A stretch of DNA of 64,000 bases from NCBI RefSeq assembly GCF_019857225.1, contig NZ_JAFJSY010000014.1, positions 124,001 through 188,000 of the forward strand, given 5' to 3'. This DNA comes from Streptomyces plumbidurans. Its GTDB lineage: Bacteria; Actinomycetota; Actinomycetes; Streptomycetales; Streptomycetaceae. The notes beneath the pieces were generated by a model. It saw only the letters and a program-made list of their open reading frames with translations. It was not told the origin of the DNA and did not search any database. The translations under genes and the position numbers were made by a program. The stretch's first letter is position 1. Each line of letters starts with the position of its first letter. Below are positions 57,234 through 64,000 of this stretch, one piece after another.

Positions 57234-57554
57234 ACCGGCCACCACCAGGTCGTACGAGTCCTCCACGAGCTCCCGGACCAGCCGGTCCGGGAGTTCGCCG
57301 TCCACCGTGACGGTGTTCCAGCGCCGCTTGTTCATGTGATAGCCGGGGACGATCAGGCCAGGATGGTCGGCGCGCAGCCGGACCGCGTCCTCCGGGTCGC
57401 ACTTGAGGTTGACGGTCAGCGGCCGCGCACCGAGGTTGGTCAGCGCGAAGAGCTTGCCCAGCACCTTGAAGACGGAGGTCTCCGGGTTGAACGGGAAGTC
57501 CTCCACGGTGGCGTTGAAGGACAGACAGAGGTCGCGCAGTTCCTGCGGGGTCAC
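57195..57554 (-). CDS. MmcQ/YjbR-family protein
   Basis: A 119-residue protein of the CyaY-like MmcQ/YjbR fold: ELRDLCLSFNATVEDFPF, KVLGKLFALTN, NLKCDPEDAVRLRADHPGL and the C-terminal WNTVTVDGELPD with a DSYDLVV end. These small proteins are sometimes called DNA-binding, with little direct evidence. GTG start overlaps the corC stop by 4 bp. Confidence 0.85.
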   Translation of the reverse strand: MTPQELRDLCLSFNATVEDFPFNPETSVFKVLGKLFALTNLGARPLTVNLKCDPEDAVRLRADHPGLIVPGYHMNKRRWNTVTVDGELPDRLVRELVEDSYDLVVAGLPRAERLRLDRP

Positions 57555-58858
57555 TCCTCCTTCGCCTCCTCCTTTGGCCGAGCCTGCGGAGCCAGGGGCT
57601 CCACCAGGACGGTGACGATCTTGTTGCGGCGGCCGGCCGCGGCCTCGGCGGTCAGGCGCAGTTCGCGGCCGTCGGGCAGGTCGACGACGGCGGACGCCCC
57701 GGCGATGGGCACGCGGCCGAGCGCCTTGGCGAGCAGTCCGCCGACGGTCTCCACGTCCTCGTCGTCGTACTCGTCGAGGCCGTACAGCTCGCCGAGGTCG
57801 GTGATGTCGAGGCGGGCGGTGACACGGTGGCGGTCGTCGCCCAGGTCCTCCACGGGCGGCAGTTCGCGGTCGTACTCGTCGGTGATCTCGCCGACGATCT
57901 CCTCGAGGATGTCCTCGATGGTGACGATGCCGGCCGTGCCGCCGTACTCGTCGATGACGACGGCGACGTGGTTGCGCTCCTGCTGCATCTCGCGCAGCAG
58001 GTCACCGGCGTTCTTGGTGTCGGGCACGAACGCGGCCGGGCGCATGGCCGTGGAGACCAGCTCGGACTCGGCGTCGCGGCTGATGTGCGTCTTGCGGGCC
58101 AGGTCCTTCAGATACACGATCCCGACGATGTCGTCCTCGCTCTCGCCGGTCACCGGTATCCGCGAGAAGCCCGAGCGCAGCGCGAGGGTGAGGGCCTGAC
58201 GGATCGTCTTGAACCGCTCGATGACGACGAGATCGGTGCGCGGGACCATGACCTCCCGCACGAGCGTGTCGCCCAGTTCGAAGACCGAGTGCACCATGCG
58301 GCGCTCCTCGTCCTCGATCAGGGACTCCTTCTCCGCGAGGTCGACCAGCGCGCGCAGCTCCGCCTCGGAGGCGAAGGGGCCGCGGCGGAAGCCCTTACCG
58401 GGGGTGAGCGCGTTGCCGATGAGGATCAGCAGGTTCGGGATCGGGCCCATGATCCGGGCCAGCGGCAGCAGGACGTACGCCGCGGCGGTCGCCGTGTTCA
58501 ACGGGTGCTGGCGGCCGATGGTGCGCGGGGAGACGCCGACGGCGACGTACGACACGAGGACCATGACGCCGATCGCGACCAGCAGGGCGCGGGTGGTGCC
58601 CGGGAACTCCTGGAGGCAGGCGTACGTCACCAGGGCCGCGGCCGCCATCTCGCAGGCGACGCGCACCAGCAGCGCGACGTTCAGATAGCGGGTGGGGTCG
58701 GCCGCGACCTGGGCGAGCTTGGCGCTGCCGCGGCGGCCCAGGCGCACCGACTCCTCGGCGCGGAAGCTGGAGACCCGCGCGAGGCCCGCCTCCGCGCAGG
58801 CGGCGAGCCAGGCGACGACGACCAGCGCGATCGCGCCGGCGACGATCTGCGCACTCAT
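57551..58858 (-). CDS. CorC/HlyC-family transporter-associated membrane protein
   Basis: A 435-residue protein: an N-terminal CNNM/DUF21 domain with three to four helices (about 1-180), a CBS pair (about 200-330, [31 protein letters not shown]) and a C-terminal CorC_HlyC domain (about 345-420). The family is linked to magnesium or cobalt efflux. It overlaps mmcQ and ybeY by 4 bp. Confidence 0.9.
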   Translation of the reverse strand: MSAQIVAGAIALVVVAWLAACAEAGLARVSSFRAEESVRLGRRGSAKLAQVAADPTRYLNVALLVRVACEMAAAALVTYACLQEFPGTTRALLVAIGVMVLVSYVAVGVSPRTIGRQHPLNTATAAAYVLLPLARIMGPIPNLLILIGNALTPGKGFRRGPFASEAELRALVDLAEKESLIEDEERRMVHSVFELGDTLVREVMVPRTDLVVIERFKTIRQALTLALRSGFSRIPVTGESEDDIVGIVYLKDLARKTHISRDAESELVSTAMRPAAFVPDTKNAGDLLREMQQERNHVAVVIDEYGGTAGIVTIEDILEEIVGEITDEYDRELPPVEDLGDDRHRVTARLDITDLGELYGLDEYDDEDVETVGGLLAKALGRVPIAGASAVVDLPDGRELRLTAEAAAGRRNKIVTVLVEPLAPQARPKEEAKEE

Positions 58859-59352
58859 GAGACGGTCGGGGCCGGGGACGGGCCGGTCAGGCCCTTCTCC
58901 GCGCGCCAGCCGTCCACGATGGCCGCCTGCAGACCGAACATCTCGGCCTTCTCGTCGGGCTCCTCGTGGTCGTAGCCGAGGAGGTGCAGCACCCCATGGA
59001 CGGTCAGGAGCTGGAGCTCCTCGTCCATGGAGTGCTGCGTCGGCGCCTCTTCGCCCTGCTTCTTGGCGACCTCGGGACACAGCACGATGTCACCGAGCAG
59101 ACCCTGCGGGGGCTCGTCGTCGTCCTTCGACGGCGGACGCAGCTCGTCCATCGGGAAGGACATGACGTCCGTCGGCCCCGGCAGGTCCATCCACTGCACA
59201 TGCAGCTGCGCCATGGCGTCGGCGTCCACGACGATCACCGAGAGCTCGGAGAGCGGGTGGATGCGCATCCGCGCGAGCGCGTAACGGGCGATGTCGAGGA
59301 CCGCCTGCTCGTCGACCTCGGTTCCGGACTCGTTGTTGACGTCGATCGACAT
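58855..59352 (-). CDS. ybeY: Endoribonuclease YbeY
   Basis: A 165-residue metal-dependent RNase for 16S rRNA 3' maturation and ribosome quality control. The zinc motif His-x3-His-x5-His is [12 protein letters not shown]. The ATG overlaps the corC start by 4 bp; phoH ends 13 bp upstream. The ybeY-phoH pairing is widely conserved. Confidence 0.95.
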   Translation of the reverse strand: MSIDVNNESGTEVDEQAVLDIARYALARMRIHPLSELSVIVVDADAMAQLHVQWMDLPGPTDVMSFPMDELRPPSKDDDEPPQGLLGDIVLCPEVAKKQGEEAPTQHSMDEELQLLTVHGVLHLLGYDHEEPDEKAEMFGLQAAIVDGWRAEKGLTGPSPAPTVS

Positions 59353-59365
59353 GGTGCTGGGGTGT

Positions 59366-61495
<2,130 letters not shown>

Positions 61496-61646
61496 GGGCC
61501 GGCTCGTAGGCCTTGCTCGTCCTCCTCGTCACGGCACGCTCGCCGCTCGGGCTGCCTGGCGATTTCCAGGGTACGCCGGGGCACTGACAACGCCGTAGGG
61601 CTTTTCCGTGCCCTGGGTTTCACAGCGCCGCGCCGAATCCGCGCGC

Positions 61647-62792
61647 TCACGCGGAGCGGAAACCGATCGTCGGCACCGCCCGCCGCAGCGGCCAGGGCCG
61701 GGCCTCCTCCTCCGGCACCAGCGCCTGCAGGAAGGAGTACCGGCGCAGGGCGGCCGGGTCCTGGGTGCGTACCGACTGCACCTTGCGCCACCAGGCGCCG
61801 ATCTCTGACCAGCCCGGCGCGGAGAGGGAGCCGCCGAACTCCTGCACCGACAGGGCTGCCGTCAGGCCCGCGAAGGCGAGGCGGTCGGCGAGCGGCCAGC
61901 CGGCCAGGGTGCCGGTGACGAAGCCCGCGACGAAGACGTCCCCGGCGCCGGTCGGGTCCAGGGCCTCCACGGCGATGGCGGGGACCTCGGCGGTCTCGCC
62001 GGTACGGCGGTCCACCGCGTACGCCCCCTCGGCGCCGAGGGTGACCACCGCGAGCGGGACGTGCTCGGTCAGGGCGTGGGCGGCGGCGCGGGGGCAGGTG
62101 GCGCCGGTGTAGCGCATCGCCTCCTCCGCGTTCGGCAGGAAGGCCTCGCAGTGCTGGAGGTCGGTCAGGCCCGCGAGGTCCCAGGCGTCGGTGTCGTCCC
62201 AGCCGACGTCGGCGAAGACGCGGGTGCCGCGGTCCGCGGCGCGGGCGATCCAGGGGGCGGGCTTGCCGGGGGTGAGGGAGGCGACGGCGGCACGCGCGCG
62301 GGGAGTGCCGCCGGGGGTGCCGGACGGGTCGAGGACGGCCTCGACGGGCGGTTCGTGGCCGTGGGAGACCATCGTGCGCTCGCCCTCGTAGGCCATGGAG
62401 ACGGTGACCGGGGAGTGCCAGCCGGGGACGGTGCGGGAGGTGGAGAGGTCGATGTGCTCGCCCTGTTCCAGCGCGTCCCAGCAGTACTCGCCGTAGTGGT
62501 CGTCGCCGAAGGCGGCCGCGAGGGACGTTTTCAGGCCGAGGCGGGCGAGCGCCGTGGCCATGTTGGCGACGCCGCCGGGGCTCGACCCCATCCCGCGCGC
62601 CCAGGACTCGGTCCCGCGCACCGGGGCGGAGTCGAGCCCGGTGAAGATGATGTCGAGGAAGACGGTGCCGGTCAGATACACGTCCCAGGGCGGATCGCCG
62701 GGGGCGCGCAGCACGGCCAGGGGGTCGACCTCGGCCTGGCACTGCGGTCCTTCGGTGATGGGCGACGGTCCCTTCCCGGTGGGCGTGATCAC
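61647..62792 (-). CDS. PfkB-family carbohydrate kinase
   Basis: A 381-residue ribokinase-type enzyme. Signature 2, DPTGAGDVFVAGFVTG, supplies the catalytic Asp; PGGVANMATALARLG is the sugar-binding glycine motif near residue 75, with GDDHYGEY after it. It phosphorylates a sugar or nucleoside with ATP. GTG start. Neighbours (phoH, a sugar-acid dehydratase) do not fix the substrate. Confidence 0.85.
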   Translation of the reverse strand: MITPTGKGPSPITEGPQCQAEVDPLAVLRAPGDPPWDVYLTGTVFLDIIFTGLDSAPVRGTESWARGMGSSPGGVANMATALARLGLKTSLAAAFGDDHYGEYCWDALEQGEHIDLSTSRTVPGWHSPVTVSMAYEGERTMVSHGHEPPVEAVLDPSGTPGGTPRARAAVASLTPGKPAPWIARAADRGTRVFADVGWDDTDAWDLAGLTDLQHCEAFLPNAEEAMRYTGATCPRAAAHALTEHVPLAVVTLGAEGAYAVDRRTGETAEVPAIAVEALDPTGAGDVFVAGFVTGTLAGWPLADRLAFAGLTAALSVQEFGGSLSAPGWSEIGAWWRKVQSVRTQDPAALRRYSFLQALVPEEEARPWPLRRAVPTIGFRSA

Positions 62793-62854
62793 GGTGCGCT
62801 CCCTGACATGGTGCGGATCAGGCCAGTGTGCACCACCCCAGTGACACGGGGGCG

Positions 62855-63130
62855 TCAGGCGGTCGAGGCTCCGGGGTGTGCCGTGGGAGCCGTACGGGCC
62901 GTGCAGGCCGCCCCCGGTGCCGCCTTGCCGGGCGCGGTGGCCGCAGCAGGGGCCGGGCGGGTGCGGATGCGGTCGTTGCGGCCGCCGCCGCGGACCAGGA
63001 GCACGCTGAGGGCGGCGAGGAAGCCGACGACCGTCAGGCCGACCAGTCCGGCCCTGGTGGAGCCCGTGGTGTCCTCGATGATGCCGAAGGCCGTCGGGGC
63101 GACGAAGCCGAAGGGGAGTTGACGGCCTGC
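62855..63130 (-). pseudogene. C-terminal remnant of an MFS sugar-acid permease
   Basis: Reading from 63121 to the stop at 62855 gives QLPFGFVAPTAFGIIEDTTG and then a final hydrophobic helix and an Ala/Pro-rich tail, about 88 codons. This is the end of an MFS transporter of the kind often next to glucarate dehydratase. It has no start codon and begins within 10 bases of the dehydratase stop, so the rest of the transporter gene has been deleted. Confidence 0.7.
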
Positions 63131-63131
63131 G

Positions 63132-64000
63132 TCACCAGCGGGGGACGGCCGGTGTGACCCAGTCGGGGTCCTCGACGCGCATCGCCGCCGCGTCGTCGCG
63201 CTCGCGCAGGGTGCCGTCGTCGTCGAGCCAGCGCTGGTGCAGCAACCGCACCTTGTCGCGGTCGAGTTCGACGCCGAGGCCCGGCGCGTCGGAGACGGTG
63301 ACCTTGCCGCCTACGAAGGTCATGCGGTCGCTCAGTACATCCTCCGACTGCCAGGGGTAGTGGGAGTCGCAGGCGTGGTGGAGGTTCGGGACGGTGGACG
63401 CGACGTGGGTCATCGCGGCGAGGCTGATCCCCAGATGGGTGTTGGAGTGCATGGAGACCCCGACGCCGAAGGTGCGGCAGACGGCGGCGAGTTGCTGGGT
63501 GTTGCGCAGGCCGCCCCAGTAGTGGTGGTCGGACAGGACGACCTGGACGGCGCCCTTGGTGAACGCCTCCTCGATCTCGGCGAAGGTCGTCACGCACATG
63601 TTGGTGGCGAGGGGCACGGTCGTGGCCGCGGCCACTTCGGCCATCGCGGGGGTGCCGAGCGCCGGGTCCTCCAGGTACTCGAGGACGTCCCCCAGCTCGC
63701 GGGCCACCTTCAGCGAAGTCTCCACGGACCAGGCGCCGTTGGGGTCCAGACGCAGCGGATGCCCGGGGAACGCCTCGGCCAGGGCGCGGACCGCGGCGAT
63801 CTCCTCGTCGGGCGGGAAGACCCCGCCCTTGAGCTTGAAGGAGGTGAAGCCGTATCGCTCGGTGAACAGCCGGGCCTGCTCGACGACCCCGGCCGGGTCG
63901 ACGGCGGCGCCCCAGTCGTCCTTCTCGCAGGCCACGCCCTCGGGGTGGTCCGCCCACTTGTAGAACAGGTAGGCGCTGTACTCGACGCTGTCGCGCAGCT
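63132..64000 (-). CDS. Glucarate dehydratase-family enolase superfamily protein (5' end outside window)
   Basis: The C-terminal 289 codons are visible; the frame runs off the window. Active-site marks: SFKLKGG with the K-x-K base, Asp in LDPNGAW, Glu in LEYLEDP, Asn in ATNMCV and the His of LSDHHYWGG. This fits D-glucarate dehydratase, which makes 5-keto-4-deoxyglucarate. Its downstream permease survives only as a fragment (62855-63130). Confidence 0.87.
   Translation of the reverse strand, partial: LRDSVEYSAYLFYKWADHPEGVACEKDDWGAAVDPAGVVEQARLFTERYGFTSFKLKGGVFPPDEEIAAVRALAEAFPGHPLRLDPNGAWSVETSLKVARELGDVLEYLEDPALGTPAMAEVAAATTVPLATNMCVTTFAEIEEAFTKGAVQVVLSDHHYWGGLRNTQQLAAVCRTFGVGVSMHSNTHLGISLAAMTHVASTVPNLHHACDSHYPWQSEDVLSDRMTFVGGKVTVSDAPGLGVELDRDKVRLLHQRWLDDDGTLRERDDAAAMRVEDPDWVTPAVPRW

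Overview
This is a high-GC (about 70% or more by eye) actinobacterial chromosome segment, almost certainly Streptomyces. The evidence is third-position G/C bias, frequent GTG starts, 4-bp ATGA/GTGA gene overlaps, an XRE-DUF5753/DUF397 pair, DasR-like sites before a chitinase, a Zur-controlled zinc ABC operon, and a housekeeping order glyS, znuACB, zur, uppS, recO, leuA, era, ybeY, phoH that I remember from Streptomyces chromosomes. I found no rRNA, tRNA, transposase, prophage or CRISPR array.

Layout. 1-11.3 kb is accessory: two MFS exporters, an MmyB-type XRE regulator, a serine hydrolase, an AKR-TetR operon behind a large palindrome, a GH18 chitinase, a LysE exporter and a secreted protein. 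9.9-17.1 kb is core: glyS, the zinc uptake operon with zur, uppS, recO and a DUF1266 gene; an extra recO 5' end sits just upstream of recO. 17.2-19.4 kb holds the XRE/DUF397 pair and a Gp49/HigB-like toxin-antitoxin pair. 19.5-28.2 kb holds a two-component system divergent from an ABC exporter, an S33 peptidase, a glycosidase-like protein, a class A beta-lactamase, a tyrosine phosphatase and a FadR regulator.

28.3-40.1 kb looks like a sugar-acid, perhaps sialic acid, locus. A FadR regulator diverges from a peptide/opine-type ABC importer (SBP, permease, permease-ATPase fusion, ATPase) coupled to an N-acetylneuraminate lyase/DHDPS-family aldolase. Converging on it is an operon of four genes joined by 4-bp overlaps: MMPL transporter, sensor kinase, response regulator and secreted sialidase. 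A gene-free repetitive stretch (40.1-41.0 kb) separates this from a TerB-like gene, leuA with a leucine leader peptide, a protealysin-like protease with its emfourin inhibitor, and a GH1 glucosidase.

46.7-64 kb carries an epimerase/XRE pair, era, an amtB-glnK operon without glnD, a three-gene secreted cluster with DUF916 and WxL-like proteins, a catalytically dead cytidine deaminase-like gene, an XRE/MFS pair, and the mmcQ-corC-ybeY-phoH operon. phoH is interrupted in frame by a 357-residue intein with a LAGLIDADG endonuclease. The window ends with a PfkB kinase, a fragment of an MFS permease gene and a glucarate dehydratase that runs off the edge.

Signals not explained by single genes: a 20-bp repeat (three copies) centred in cytosine-depleted tracts, one copy coding for the linker of the ABC fusion; the recO 5' duplication whose seven differences are all synonymous; and three MmyB-type regulators each divergently paired with an exporter or oxidoreductase.
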